A DNA stretch of 64,000 nt from Psychroflexus lacisalsi (lineage in GTDB: Bacteria; Bacteroidota; Bacteroidia; Flavobacteriales; Flavobacteriaceae). The position numbers were made by a program, and so were the translations under genes. This document shows positions 35,197 through 45,739 of this stretch, one piece after another (the first letter of the stretch is position 1; the number at the start of each line of letters is the position of its first letter). The stretch is taken from the NCBI RefSeq assembly GCF_020164495.1, contig NZ_JAIQYZ010000003.1, positions 124,001 through 188,000 on the forward strand, read 5' to 3'. The notes beneath the pieces are model-generated. The model saw only the letters and a program-made list of their open reading frames with translations, made no database searches and was not told the DNA's origin.

Positions 35197-38100
35197 CCTT
35201 TTTAGTTTCCTGTTCTGTTTTATTTTCAAATTTTGATTCAGCATTGACCTCTTCTTCTTTTAAAGATTCTCTATAAGCTTTATCCCAAAGTACTTTGAAT
35301 TTATTGAATTCCCGGGTAAAAATAAGTGCAATACCACTAACGAAAACCTGACCATCAATAACATTCTCATATTCACTTTTTCTAAATCCTCTCAATTTCC
35401 ATCTCCCATCTTCGGTAAGTAGATATTCTACACTTACATTTCCTACAAGTGCCTGGCTTTCTCCAGCCCGCTGCTGACCCTGGACATTCATTGAGCTTCC
35501 TGCTTCCACAACAAGTCTATCGTCCATTAATTTCTTTTGTGCTGTCACATCTACATCTGTTCTATTTTGAGAAGTATTTCCCTGATAATCTGTATAACTA
35601 TTCACGTCAAAATTGAGTGAGATTCCAGTATTCCCTGTCAACTTATCTGAAAAGGTATTCAATTGATCCGATAAGGCCTGGTTAATGTTGTCTCTAGCCA
35701 TTGTCGCCGGACCACCTTGGCTTCCGTCGCTACCAGATTCAGGATAAAAGCGGTTCAATACTAGCAATGAAAACACTTGTTTGTTTAACTGATCTTCTTG
35801 CTGGTTAACCTGAGAAATTTTTGAATAGACGGATCCATTGATAGCTCCTTGCCTATCTTCTGGCATATCCAGTTGAAAATTGAGTTCTGGTGACATCAAT
35901 TGTCCTTCAACCCCTAGATAAACTAAAAATGGTAATTGTTGTTTATATCTATTTTGTGTAATAGAATTTTCTCCAGCTGTTTGAGAAGCCATTAAGGAAC
36001 TTGCAGAAGTTTCTACTTTATAAATTGCTCTCAAATCCAATTCTGCGTTATATGGGTCTCCACTCCATGTCACCGAACTTGATGGAGCAATATCGAACTT
36101 TCTCTTTACAATATTATAGAGGTTTAATTCTACACTACCGTTTGAAACTTCATACTTTCCAGCAAGATTCATTTTACCAGTTCTTGAAATCGAAAACTTA
36201 AAATCTCCGCCTCCTTGTATGCTTACATTATCGTTGGTCCTTTTATTCAAGATGACTTTAACTCTAGATTTATCTTGAATGTTAATATTACTATTCAAGT
36301 CGATTCCAGTCAAAACTGCCTCAAAATCTTCATCTTCTTTTTGAGTGAGTATGTCGTCTGGATTTTGCTTATTTACAAACACAACGACACCGTCTCTTTC
36401 TTTAATACTAGCTTGAGATTCTGGGATTATGTAAGTAAGAGTTGTTGCATCTTTTATGGAAAGGTCAAGATTTACCTTAGGAAAATCTAAGTCACCTTTT
36501 AATTTTGCTGAAGCATCAAAAACTAACTTACCGAAGTATAAATCATTATTTTCTGCTGTTGTGTTTAATAGTCGAAAGTCTTTTGCATCAAAGGACAAAT
36601 TAAATTTAGGATTAGTGAGTTCTTTAGTAGAGATGGACCCATTAACCGATAGTTTATTTCCATCATTATCTACAACTGAAAATTCTTTTAAACTAATTTT
36701 ATCCTTAGAAAATTCAATTCGTTCATCTTTCAGGTTGTAAAGCGTATTTAATAGCTTTAAATTGAATTGAACATCGTTAAAAGTCAAGTCGCCTTTGTAA
36801 TCTAAATCATCCAGAGGTCCACTGATTTCGAAATCACCTTTTAAATATCCATTTGTTTTTTTGATGAAATCTTGTGCAAAACTTTCTATGGTTTCCATTT
36901 CAAGCTTATTCAACCCTATTGTGAAATCGATGCTAGTTTCTGTTGAACTTGCACGGTAATTACCAACCACATCGAGGTCTATTCCAGCATCTTTCAAGCT
37001 AAGTTTTAAGTCGTAATCTTCATCAGATTTTGCTTCTGCTGTCAATGATAAATTCCCTAAAGGGACTTCAGTGACTCGCAAATCTTCAATATTGAGATTG
37101 GAAACCAATCCATTGGAAACAAAAGGTTCTATCAAAACTAAGTTACCGCTCAATTTTCCTCCAGCCAGTTTTTCATCTGGATTAAAATAACTAGTGAAAT
37201 TGGAAAGTCTAAAGTTATCGATAACTATTCCCAGATGTCTTTTTTCAAAATCTAACTCGTCTGTTAACTCTATGGTTTGAGAATTACTATTTAATTTAAA
37301 ATTATTGACATCAATTCTATCGCTTTGGTAAACGATCTCATTATCATCTGGTATTGACCACTCAGAAGCGTTCAAAATCAATTGATCTGGAGAAACAGTT
37401 ATCCTGTAAAGGCCATTTTCCTCAAATTTCACTGTAATCAAAGAGCTAAAAAAGTCCTTTTCATCCTTGGAAGCATCCAGGTTCAAACTCAGTAAATCAT
37501 CTTCAAACTTACCTTGCAATAGGGTTTCGGCTACATCCAAAGGACCGGAATTTATATTATCGAATCCAAAGCTAAAATTCGCAGAATTTCCGTTGGAATC
37601 CAGATCGAGTGCTAAACCCAAAATCTCATTGTTCTGATAATTTAGATAAGGAAGCTTAAGGCTTGATGCAAGTTTATTTTTTTCTCCTTCAAACTGGATA
37701 AAAGCTTTAAGTGTATCCATTTGTTGGATCCCATCCACAAATACGTCAGACAGAATCGGAGAATTAGCAAAATCTAGTTTTAAGTCCAAGTTGACCTTAG
37801 AGCTTGGAATTTTGCCCTGAAGCGTGTCTTTAGAATAGGTTTTAAAGTGATTTTGTATAGCATTGGACATCCCTTGAATATTTGAATTTGAAGTTAAATT
37901 GGCATTCAAAAACTTACTAGTAATTTCTGCAATGGTTTGAGTGGAATCTACTTTGGAGGAAAAATCAAAACCACCTAAATAATAAGGGCGATCATCATAA
38001 ACTACCAAGCCGTCATTTAGCTGGGCATCGAGTTTAAATTTCTCCAAATTTCCTTCGAATTGAATCTTAGCGAGCACTTTTGCTCTCAAATCTTTGGAGG

Positions 38101-40243
38101 AAAGTCCAAGTGCCTTAGTATTTATACCCTCTAAATTAAAATTCAGATCAACTATACTTGATATAGAATCCAATTCTAAAGCTGAAGCAAAATCAAACTG
38201 AAGATTTTCATCACTGTAATCAAATTCTATATCTCCACTACCATGTTCTAAATTTCCATTGATTTCCAGACCAGAAAACACATAATCATCCAGTCTGATG
38301 CTGTCAATTTTAGAAGATAGCTGAGCAGTAAGATCGTAGATGGACTTACCATTACCTTTGGAAGAAAGTTGCATGCTCAATTCTCCAAGGTTTTCATTTT
38401 TGAGAATATCGCCAACTTTTATGGATTTTAGATCCACACTTACATCATAATCAAAAGCAGTGGTTGAGTTTAGATATCCATTTAGTTGGATAGTTCCAAA
38501 TGAACTTTTCAGCTTGCTTTTCGTTGAGAAATCATTCCTATCTTTTTTGAAATTTCCAGAAAGAACGACATTTTCAGGAAATGAAATTCCTAAATCTTCT
38601 GCTGAAATAAATTTAGATAAATCTTTACGACTGGATCTTGCTTTAAGGCCATTCAAATCAAAACCTAAAGCCTCAACATCACTAAGTTGAGTTAGGTTTC
38701 CTTTAAATTCAATTTTAGTATGTTCTCCCCAATCAAGAATGAATTCTGGAACATTAAGTTTTTCCAGATCACCATCAGCCTGAAATTTTCCTTCAAATGT
38801 GTGTTGTGCCAGGTTTTGAATCTGATTATTTTTCTTTAATTCAGAAGAAAAAATATAAGCATCTTTTACATCAACTTTTATGCTGCTGACATCTAGATTT
38901 ATAACTGACTTTTTCGGAGAATTAATCAGACGATCAAGATTGCTGTAATTCAATTTCAGGTTAGCATAGAGCAAACTATTATTCAATTTGAATCTTAAGT
39001 TTTGTAGAGTAGTTTCTTCTGAATTTAATTTTGCATCTACTTTTAACTCCTGCAAGGAAAGTCCGCTTTCCTCCTCAAATCGTAGGTCGTCGAGATCAAA
39101 TCTCAAACTTTCATCTTTGGATACTTGTAAATTATTTAGCTTAAAGTAGAGTGACTGGAATGCAAGAGCCTCAGGAGAAAAAATATTTTTTAATGGTCTT
39201 TTACCATTTTGATAGAATTCAATGTTCTGGTTCTGAATATCAATTTCGTTTATATTCACAGCCCACTGAGGCCAGATAAACGATTTTGGTTCTGTACTTT
39301 CTTTAAGATTTTCATCTGTATTTTGATTAGAATCCATCTCCAACTTCACGCGGCTATCTTTCCAGACCAGCTGATCTAAATTCAAAACTTGATTCTCCAG
39401 ATTCAAGTCCAGTTCAGACAAATTTAAATCGTTGAAATATGTTTCAGATGTTATACTTTGAGGTCGAGAATTATAATTGATTTTAACATTACTTATGCTC
39501 AAATCATCCACTAGAATCCATGGTAACTTCGTTGTATCTTCTTCTTCTGAAGGTGGTGCTTCTTTATTTTGATTAAACGTAACAGAAGTGTTTTTCAAAT
39601 TAACTTCAGCTATATGGAATTTCATATTTTGAAGATCAATCTCTTCACTTTCCACTTCTAAATTGCCTAAAACAAGTTCTGTATTAATTCCAGTCACCTC
39701 GTCTTGGTAGGACAAATCAAATTCTGAAAATGAAATTCGACCAATTGATATCTGATAAGAATCTGTTTGACTACTCTCTGTATTAACATCTTCTGTGCTT
39801 TCTTCAGAAGAGGCAAACGCATCAATTATGTATTGAAAATTAAAACCTTTGAGGGTGTCTTTCCGATGGACGTAAGCTTTTAGTCCACGCCAGTCAACCA
39901 AGTCTATTTTTATTTCATCGCCAAAAAGAAGAGGTCGAAAAGGAACATTGGCTTCTAAATATTTTGAATACACCAAAGTATCTTCTGAAGTGTCTTCCAG
40001 ATAAAGGTCTTCTAATGTCAGATTCCCTGAAAAAGTAAGGTAAAGCTTTCCAACTGTGAATTCGGTATCGATCTTTTCACTCACATAGTCAGTTACCTTT
40101 CCTACGATGATATTTTGTCCCCAAGGGCTTCTTACAAATAGGATAAGTAGGATAAAAAGGGTGAAAACTATAAATAAGAATCTAAGAGTAAATAGAAGAA
40201 TTTTCTTGACAGTAGATCGAGATGTGGGTTGCTTGTTTGTCAC
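35189..40243 (-). CDS. tamB: Translocation/assembly module protein TamB (DUF490)
   Basis: A 1684-residue AsmA-like protein. A single N-terminal membrane anchor (about 13-37) precedes a very long region of repeated beta-strand segments predicted to form a periplasm-spanning groove. The conserved C-terminal DUF490 domain (about 1250-1640) interacts with the Omp85 partner. The start is GTG at 40243. A -7 box (TAAATTTG, complement of 40261-40268) lies 17 nt upstream and supports it. The gene precedes tamL with an 8-nt overlap. The charged lysine/glutamate-rich tail after the domain is longer than I expect. Confidence 0.93.
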   Translation of the reverse strand: MTNKQPTSRSTVKKILLFTLRFLFIVFTLFILLILFVRSPWGQNIIVGKVTDYVSEKIDTEFTVGKLYLTFSGNLTLEDLYLEDTSEDTLVYSKYLEANVPFRPLLFGDEIKIDLVDWRGLKAYVHRKDTLKGFNFQYIIDAFASSEESTEDVNTESSQTDSYQISIGRISFSEFDLSYQDEVTGINTELVLGNLEVESEEIDLQNMKFHIAEVNLKNTSVTFNQNKEAPPSEEEDTTKLPWILVDDLSISNVKINYNSRPQSITSETYFNDLNLSELDLNLENQVLNLDQLVWKDSRVKLEMDSNQNTDENLKESTEPKSFIWPQWAVNINEIDIQNQNIEFYQNGKRPLKNIFSPEALAFQSLYFKLNNLQVSKDESLRFDLDDLRFEEESGLSLQELKVDAKLNSEETTLQNLRFKLNNSLLYANLKLNYSNLDRLINSPKKSVINLDVSSIKVDVKDAYIFSSELKKNNQIQNLAQHTFEGKFQADGDLEKLNVPEFILDWGEHTKIEFKGNLTQLSDVEALGFDLNGLKARSSRKDLSKFISAEDLGISFPENVVLSGNFKKDRNDFSTKSKLKSSFGTIQLNGYLNSTTAFDYDVSVDLKSIKVGDILKNENLGELSMQLSSKGNGKSIYDLTAQLSSKIDSIRLDDYVFSGLEINGNLEHGSGDIEFDYSDENLQFDFASALELDSISSIVDLNFNLEGINTKALGLSSKDLRAKVLAKIQFEGNLEKFKLDAQLNDGLVVYDDRPYYLGGFDFSSKVDSTQTIAEITSKFLNANLTSNSNIQGMSNAIQNHFKTYSKDTLQGKIPSSKVNLDLKLDFANSPILSDVFVDGIQQMDTLKAFIQFEGEKNKLASSLKLPYLNYQNNEILGLALDLDSNGNSANFSFGFDNINSGPLDVAETLLQGKFEDDLLSLNLDASKDEKDFFSSLITVKFEENGLYRITVSPDQLILNASEWSIPDDNEIVYQSDRIDVNNFKLNSNSQTIELTDELDFEKRHLGIVIDNFRLSNFTSYFNPDEKLAGGKLSGNLVLIEPFVSNGLVSNLNIEDLRVTEVPLGNLSLTAEAKSDEDYDLKLSLKDAGIDLDVVGNYRASSTETSIDFTIGLNKLEMETIESFAQDFIKKTNGYLKGDFEISGPLDDLDYKGDLTFNDVQFNLKLLNTLYNLKDERIEFSKDKISLKEFSVVDNDGNKLSVNGSISTKELTNPKFNLSFDAKDFRLLNTTAENNDLYFGKLVFDASAKLKGDLDFPKVNLDLSIKDATTLTYIIPESQASIKERDGVVVFVNKQNPDDILTQKEDEDFEAVLTGIDLNSNINIQDKSRVKVILNKRTNDNVSIQGGGDFKFSISRTGKMNLAGKYEVSNGSVELNLYNIVKRKFDIAPSSSVTWSGDPYNAELDLRAIYKVETSASSLMASQTAGENSITQNRYKQQLPFLVYLGVEGQLMSPELNFQLDMPEDRQGAINGSVYSKISQVNQQEDQLNKQVFSLLVLNRFYPESGSDGSQGGPATMARDNINQALSDQLNTFSDKLTGNTGISLNFDVNSYTDYQGNTSQNRTDVDVTAQKKLMDDRLVVEAGSSMNVQGQQRAGESQALVGNVSVEYLLTEDGRWKLRGFRKSEYENVIDGQVFVSGIALIFTREFNKFKVLWDKAYRESLKEEEVNAESKFENKTEQETKKDE

Positions 40244-40260
40244 TAAAATTAAATAAAGGT

Positions 40261-40268
40261 CAAATTTA
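40261..40268 (-). promoter_or_regulatory. -7 box of tamB
   Basis: The complement reads TAAATTTG, 17 nt before the GTG start. No TTG is found at the expected -33 spacing. Confidence 0.4.
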
Positions 40269-40441
40269 TAACAACAAAGCTAGTCCAGATGATTTAAGGT
40301 GTTTAATTTTAAGAAAATGAGTTTTCGTTTAGATGAATGATGGCAAATTCCAAAGAAAAATAAAGCAAGAGTTAGCGAAAACGATTAAGGATTATTGGAT
40401 TGGTTTTGTATTTTAGCGACTCAACCTATAGAACTTAATTC

Positions 40442-42070
40442 ATGGACATAAAATTCAATAAAAACGAAGATCACAATAAACTTCTGGTTTCAGACTTAAG
40501 AAGCAGATTTGCGAAAGTAAGTCTTGGTGGTGGCGAGAAAAAAATAGAAAAGCACCATGGTAAAGGTAAAATGACAGCCCGTGAGCGGATAGATTTCCTA
40601 CTGGATGATGCCAATAATGCTATTGAGATTGGAGCTTTTGCAGGCGACGGAATGTATGAAGAGCATGGTGGTTGCCCTGGAGGAGGTGTTGTAGTGAAAA
40701 TTGGAAAAGTCTCTGGAAAGAAAGTTATAGTTGTCGCCAATGACGCTACAGTAAAAGCTGGCGCCTGGTTTCCTATTACAGGAAAAAAGAATTTGAGAGC
40801 TCAGGAGATTTCAATTGAAAATAGATTACCGATTATCTATTTGGTCGATAGTGCTGGCGTTTATCTTCCTATGCAGGATGAAATTTTTCCAGATAAAGAA
40901 CATTTCGGGAGAATATTCAGAAACAATGCCGTCATGAGCAGTATGGGCATCACACAAATTTCTGCTGTGATGGGAAGCTGTGTTGCTGGAGGAGCTTACT
41001 TGCCTATTATGAGTGATGAAGCGATGATAGTTGACAAAACGGGAAGTATTTTTCTTGCCGGTAGCTATTTGGTAAAAGCTGCTATTGGTGAAAGTGTAGA
41101 TAATGAAACCCTTGGTGGTGCGACAACGCATTGCGAAATAAGTGGTGTTACAGACTATAAGGCTACAGATGATAAAGATGCTTTGACCAAAATCAAAAAT
41201 ATAGTTGATAAAATTGGCGATTTTGACAAAGCAGGATTTAATCGTAAAAAACCTAAAAAACCTAAACTCGATCCAAAAGAGATTTATGGATTACTTCCGG
41301 CGAAACGAAGTGACCAATACGATATGATGCCTATTATTGAGCGTCTTGTGGATGACTCTGAATTTGATGAATATAAAAAAGGCTTCGGCCAGACCATTAT
41401 CACTGGTTACGCACGAATTGATGGATGGGCCGTCGGTATTGTGGCCAATCAGAGAAAGATTGTAAAAACCAAAAAAGGTGAAATGCAGTTTGGTGGTGTT
41501 ATTTACAGTGACTCTGCCGACAAAGCCACTCGATTTATCGCCAACTGTAATCAGAAAAAAATTCCGTTGGTTTTTATTCAAGATGTCACAGGATTTATGG
41601 TAGGTAGCAAGAGTGAGCATGGAGGAATTATAAAAGACGGTGCTAAAATGGTAAACGCTGTGAGTAATTCTGTCGTTCCTAAATTTACGGTGATTATTGG
41701 TAATTCCTACGGTGCTGGAAATTATGCCATGTGTGGTAAAGCTTATGATCCGAGATTGATTTTTGCCTGGCCGAGTGCTGAACTTGCTGTGATGAGTGGG
41801 AACTCAGCAGCCAAAGTCTTGCTTTCTATTGAAACTTCACGACTAAAAGCAAAAGGTGAAAAAATCACTGAAGAGAAACAAAAAGAACTTTACGATAAAA
41901 TAAAGAATAATTACGACGAGCAAACCAGTCCTTATTATGCTGCTGCAAGATTATGGACAGATGCCGTCATTGAACCACTAGACACTAGAAAATGGATTTC
42001 TAATGGTATAGAAGTTGCAAACCATGCTCCTATCACCAAAGACTTTAATTTGGGAGTGATTCAAACCTAA
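40442..42070 (+). CDS. Acyl-CoA carboxylase beta (carboxyltransferase) subunit
   Basis: A 542-residue carboxyltransferase of the methylcrotonyl-/propionyl-CoA carboxylase beta type. Family segments are KMTARERIDFLLD (about 43-55), the first-half crotonase motif around LVDSAGVYLPMQ (about 138-149), the SCVAGGAYLPIM glycine loop, GGATTHCEISGVTDY (about 225-239) and the second-half NSYGAGNYAM (about 420-429). It transfers carboxyl groups from biotin to an acyl-CoA. No biotin carboxylase or biotin carrier is adjacent, so its partner is elsewhere and the acyl-CoA substrate cannot be fixed. A terminator follows. Confidence 0.92.
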   Translation: MDIKFNKNEDHNKLLVSDLRSRFAKVSLGGGEKKIEKHHGKGKMTARERIDFLLDDANNAIEIGAFAGDGMYEEHGGCPGGGVVVKIGKVSGKKVIVVANDATVKAGAWFPITGKKNLRAQEISIENRLPIIYLVDSAGVYLPMQDEIFPDKEHFGRIFRNNAVMSSMGITQISAVMGSCVAGGAYLPIMSDEAMIVDKTGSIFLAGSYLVKAAIGESVDNETLGGATTHCEISGVTDYKATDDKDALTKIKNIVDKIGDFDKAGFNRKKPKKPKLDPKEIYGLLPAKRSDQYDMMPIIERLVDDSEFDEYKKGFGQTIITGYARIDGWAVGIVANQRKIVKTKKGEMQFGGVIYSDSADKATRFIANCNQKKIPLVFIQDVTGFMVGSKSEHGGIIKDGAKMVNAVSNSVVPKFTVIIGNSYGAGNYAMCGKAYDPRLIFAWPSAELAVMSGNSAAKVLLSIETSRLKAKGEKITEEKQKELYDKIKNNYDEQTSPYYAAARLWTDAVIEPLDTRKWISNGIEVANHAPITKDFNLGVIQT

Positions 42071-42093
42071 AATTTTTTAATTTATAAAATTGG

Positions 42094-42128
42094 AAACCCT
42101 GCGAAATCAAATTTCTCAGGGTTTTTTT
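42094..42128 (+). terminator. Terminator of the carboxyltransferase gene
   Basis: AAACCCTG and CAGGGTTT close a stem extended by GAAAT/ATTTC, followed by T7. Confidence 0.85.
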
Positions 42129-42260
42129 ATTAAATACAGCTCAAAATCCTTAATTGCCAAAAAGCTGATTATACTCAGTAAACCAATCAATTAATATCTA
42201 AAGCTCTTATTTCTTGTTAGGAATATTGTAATTTAGATACTTAAATAAAATTATATAATA

Positions 42261-42926
42261 GTGTGGTTCATTAAAAACGCAATAACCCGAAAAAATTTGA
42301 TGGCTTTAACGGGCCTTTTCCTATGTTTTTTTTTAATTATTCATTTGCTCGGGAATTTACAACTCTTAATGCCTCCAAATGAAGCACGATTGCAGTATAA
42401 TTTATACAGCGATTTCCTGTCAAATAATATTCTGGTAAAACTGATTTCTTATGTATTATATGCCAGTATTCTGGTCCATACCATAGATTCCATTTACTTA
42501 AGCATCAAAGCAAAGAAAGCCTCTGGCTCTTCGTATGTTGTAGATAAACGAAATCGAGCCAGCAAATGGTATTCAAGGCAAATGATGCTACTCGGTACTC
42601 TTATATTTGCCTTTTTGGTCATTCACTTCAAAGATTTTTGGTTCATCTACAAATTTGGTACACTTCCAATGGATTCTGCTGGAAATAAGGACCTTTACGG
42701 ATTGGTAGTGGCTTCCTTTCAGGATTTGTGGTACGTTATTTTGTATGCTATCTCCATTTTAGTTTTGGGTTTTCATTTATTACATGGTTTTTTTAGCGCA
42801 TTTAGAACCATTGGTTTGTATAATCCTAAATACAATCGCATTGTCAAATTGATAGGTGTGATTTTCGCTGTCTCGATGACCATAGGTTACTTCGTCATTC
42901 CTTTTTATATTTATTTAAACGTTTAA
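42261..42926 (+). CDS. sdhC: Succinate dehydrogenase cytochrome b subunit
   Basis: A 221-residue membrane protein with five predicted helices and the opening FIKNAITRKNLMALTGLFL, the pattern of single-subunit cytochrome b anchors in Bacteroidota-type succinate dehydrogenase/fumarate reductase. Histidines in helices (FFLIIHLLGN, ILVHTIDS, FLVIHFKDF, GFHLLHGFF) are haem-ligand candidates. The start is GTG at 42261; the next ATG (42301) would remove the conserved N-terminal segment. It lies 3 nt before sdhA. Confidence 0.93.
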   Translation: MWFIKNAITRKNLMALTGLFLCFFLIIHLLGNLQLLMPPNEARLQYNLYSDFLSNNILVKLISYVLYASILVHTIDSIYLSIKAKKASGSSYVVDKRNRASKWYSRQMMLLGTLIFAFLVIHFKDFWFIYKFGTLPMDSAGNKDLYGLVVASFQDLWYVILYAISILVLGFHLLHGFFSAFRTIGLYNPKYNRIVKLIGVIFAVSMTIGYFVIPFYIYLNV

Positions 42927-42929
42927 GTT

Positions 42930-44852
42930 ATGGCTAAAAAAATTTATGCTAACATTCCTGAAGGAGATTTGAAAGACAAATGGAGTAATTATAAAGCACA
43001 TGCAAAACTTGTAAGTCCAAACAATCGAAAAAAACTTGATATCATAGTAGTTGGAACTGGATTGGCAGGTGCTTCGGCAGCAGCATCTTTAGCTGAAATG
43101 GGCTATAAAATCAAGAGTTTTTGTTTCCAAGATTCGCCTCGGCGTGCACATTCTGTTGCTGCTCAAGGTGGCGTCAATGCCATGAAAAACTATCAAAACG
43201 ATGGTGATAGTGTATACCGTATGTTTTATGATACACTTAAAGGAGGAGATTTCAGATCACGTGAAGCTAACACCTATCGCTTGGCAGAATGTTCAGCTAG
43301 CTTAATTGATCAAGCAGTTGCTCAAGGAGTACCTTTCGGCCGGGAATACAGCGGTTATCTGCGGAACAGATCCTTTGGTGGTGTGCAGGTTTCAAGAACC
43401 TTTTATTCTCGTGGACAAACCGGACAGCAGTTGCTTTTAGGTTCATACCAAGCCTTAATGAGACAAAAAGAACAGGGAAATGTTCAACTTTTTGCTCGCC
43501 ATGAGATGTTGGATCTTGTCCTTATTGATGGAAAGGCAAAAGGAATTATTGCCAGGAATTTGGATACAGGAAAAATTGAACGCCACGGCGCACATGCGGT
43601 TATTTTGGCCACAGGTGGATTTGGTAAAATTTATTATTTATCTACTCTAGCGATGGGCTGTAACGCATCGGCTCTTTGGCGAGCGCATAAAAAAGGAGCA
43701 TTGATGGCAAATCCTAGCTGGACTCAAGTTCACCCTACTAGTTTACCACAAAGTGGTCCATACCAATCCAAGTTAACCTTAATGTCGGAATCTTTACGAA
43801 ATGACGGTAGAATTTGGGTTCCACAATTAAAAAATGAGCAAAGATCAGCAGTTGAGATTCCAGAAGAAGAACGCGATTATTACCTTGAACGAAAATATCC
43901 GTCCTTCGGAAATTTAGCGCCAAGAGATATTGCTTCCCGAGCAGCAAAAGAACAAATTGATAAAGAAAAGGGAGTAGGAGCTTTAAAGAATGCTGTTTAT
44001 CTAGACTTTTCTCATGCCATCAAAGAATACGGACAGGAATTAATTGCTGAGCGTTATGGAAATTTATTCAATATGTATCAGAAAATCACAGGAATTGACG
44101 CTTACAAGGAGCCTATGAAAATATCACCCTCTGCGCACTTTTCAATGGGTGGGTTGTGGGTTGATTACGATTTGATGACTACTATTCCCGGACTTTTTGC
44201 CATTGGAGAGGCAAATTTTTCTGATCATGGGGCAAACAGACTTGGAGCCAATTCCTTACTTCAGGCCTGTGTGGATGGTTATTATATAACCCCTTACACA
44301 ATACAAAATTATTTAGCCGATCAAATTCAGGTTGAAAAAACAGATACAAATCATCCAGCTTTTGCTACAGCAGAAAAACAAGTTCAAGAGCAATTGAATC
44401 GGTTTATAAATCAAAAAGGCACTAGAACAGCAGAAGAGTTTCATCGTGAATTAGGTAAAATCCTATACGATAAATGTGGCTTATCTCGATCTGAAGAAGG
44501 TCTGAAAAGTGCCATTTCTCAAATTCATAACCTCAGAGAGGAATACAAGAAAAATCTACTCGTCCCTGGTGATGCAGAAGATATTAATAGCGAACTGGAA
44601 AAAGCAGGAAGAGTCAGTGACTATATGGAGCTTTCTGAACTCATGTGTATCGATGCTCTCAATCGAAATGAATCCTGCGGAGCTCATTTTAGGGAAGAAT
44701 ATCAAACAGAAGATGGTGAAGCCCAACGAGATGATGAGGAGTTTGCTTACAGTGCTGCCTGGGAATGGAATGGAGAGGCGTCCTCTCCTATTTTGAATAA
44801 AGAGCCACTTGAGTTTGAATATGTTCAGCCTACTCAAAGGAGTTACAAATAA
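42930..44852 (+). CDS. sdhA: Succinate dehydrogenase flavoprotein subunit
   Basis: A 640-residue flavoprotein. It has the dinucleotide loop [19 protein letters not shown] (about 41-59), the covalent-FAD histidine motif [14 protein letters not shown] (about 71-84), active-site segments HPTSLPQSG and [14 protein letters not shown], and the C-terminal [20 protein letters not shown]. It oxidises succinate to fumarate at the inner membrane. It is the middle gene of sdhCAB: 3 nt after sdhC and 7 nt before sdhB. Confidence 0.96.
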   Translation: MAKKIYANIPEGDLKDKWSNYKAHAKLVSPNNRKKLDIIVVGTGLAGASAAASLAEMGYKIKSFCFQDSPRRAHSVAAQGGVNAMKNYQNDGDSVYRMFYDTLKGGDFRSREANTYRLAECSASLIDQAVAQGVPFGREYSGYLRNRSFGGVQVSRTFYSRGQTGQQLLLGSYQALMRQKEQGNVQLFARHEMLDLVLIDGKAKGIIARNLDTGKIERHGAHAVILATGGFGKIYYLSTLAMGCNASALWRAHKKGALMANPSWTQVHPTSLPQSGPYQSKLTLMSESLRNDGRIWVPQLKNEQRSAVEIPEEERDYYLERKYPSFGNLAPRDIASRAAKEQIDKEKGVGALKNAVYLDFSHAIKEYGQELIAERYGNLFNMYQKITGIDAYKEPMKISPSAHFSMGGLWVDYDLMTTIPGLFAIGEANFSDHGANRLGANSLLQACVDGYYITPYTIQNYLADQIQVEKTDTNHPAFATAEKQVQEQLNRFINQKGTRTAEEFHRELGKILYDKCGLSRSEEGLKSAISQIHNLREEYKKNLLVPGDAEDINSELEKAGRVSDYMELSELMCIDALNRNESCGAHFREEYQTEDGEAQRDDEEFAYSAAWEWNGEASSPILNKEPLEFEYVQPTQRSYK

Positions 44853-44859
44853 AATTGCA

Positions 44860-45603
44860 ATGAAAATAGATCTAAAAGTCTGGCGACAGAAAAATCAAAA
44901 TACTAAAGGCCATTTAGAATCTTATGTTCTGGAAGAAGTTGATGCAGAAATGTCTTTCCTTGAAATGTTGGATATGCTTAACTTAAAACTGGCCAAACAA
45001 GGAGAACGTCCAGTTGAATTTGATCATGATTGTCGCGAAGGCATTTGCGGACAATGTGGAGTAATGATAAATGGAATTGCACATGGACCCATTAAAAACA
45101 CAACCACCTGTCAATTGCACATGCGTTATTTTAAAGATGGCGATACTATTTATGTTGAACCCTTTAAAGCAAAAGCTTTTCCTGTTATTCGTGATTTGAA
45201 GGTTGATCGCTCCGCATTAGACGATATCATTGCCGCGGGTGGATATATATCAGTAAACACTGGACAAGCTCCAGAAGCTAATAGTATTTTGATTTCTCAC
45301 GAAGAGGCGGAATCAGCATTTGACTCTGCGGCCTGCATTGGTTGCGGAGCTTGCGTGGCCACTTGCAAAAATGCGAGTGCTGCTCTTTTTGCCTCATCAA
45401 AAATCAGTCAATTGGCAAAACTACCTCAAGGAAAAAAGGAGAGTAGCAAACGAGCGGTCGATATGGTGAACCGCATGGAAGATTTGGGTTTTGGTCACTG
45501 TACAAATACTGAAGCCTGTCAAGTCGAATGTCCACAAGATATTTCAGTATTGAATATTGCACAAATGAATTACGAGTACAATAAAGCAAAGCTAAAAAAG
45601 TAG
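44860..45603 (+). CDS. sdhB: Succinate dehydrogenase iron-sulfur subunit
   Basis: A 247-residue protein with ligands for three clusters: the [2Fe-2S] motif CREGICGQCG (about 59-68) with a later Cys, the [4Fe-4S] motif CIGCGACVATC (about 157-167), and the CTNTEACQVECP region (about 209-220). The ORF can be extended to 44809 inside sdhA, but MKIDLKVW at 44860 is the family start. It completes the sdhCAB operon. No clear terminator follows; a weak TACAACT/AGTTGTA hairpin lies at 45610-45643. Confidence 0.96.
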   Translation: MKIDLKVWRQKNQNTKGHLESYVLEEVDAEMSFLEMLDMLNLKLAKQGERPVEFDHDCREGICGQCGVMINGIAHGPIKNTTTCQLHMRYFKDGDTIYVEPFKAKAFPVIRDLKVDRSALDDIIAAGGYISVNTGQAPEANSILISHEEAESAFDSAACIGCGACVATCKNASAALFASSKISQLAKLPQGKKESSKRAVDMVNRMEDLGFGHCTNTEACQVECPQDISVLNIAQMNYEYNKAKLKK

Positions 45604-45739
45604 TTTTAGTACAACTTTCAAAATAAAACTTTATAGAGTTGTAGATTTGAATTCAATTTATAAAATTTAAAAACTTCAATTATAAAGCGAAATTGATAAG
45701 TCTAAAAAACTATTTATTTTTAAAATAAACCCCTAATTC

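Noticed and set aside
36001-36740. Several plus-strand frames opposite tamB
   Set aside because: They are antisense to a long, continuous TamB frame and show no protein-like features.
45610-45643. Terminator after sdhB
   Set aside because: The TACAACT/AGTTGTA arms are short, the loop is long and there is no T-run, so I do not list it as a terminator.
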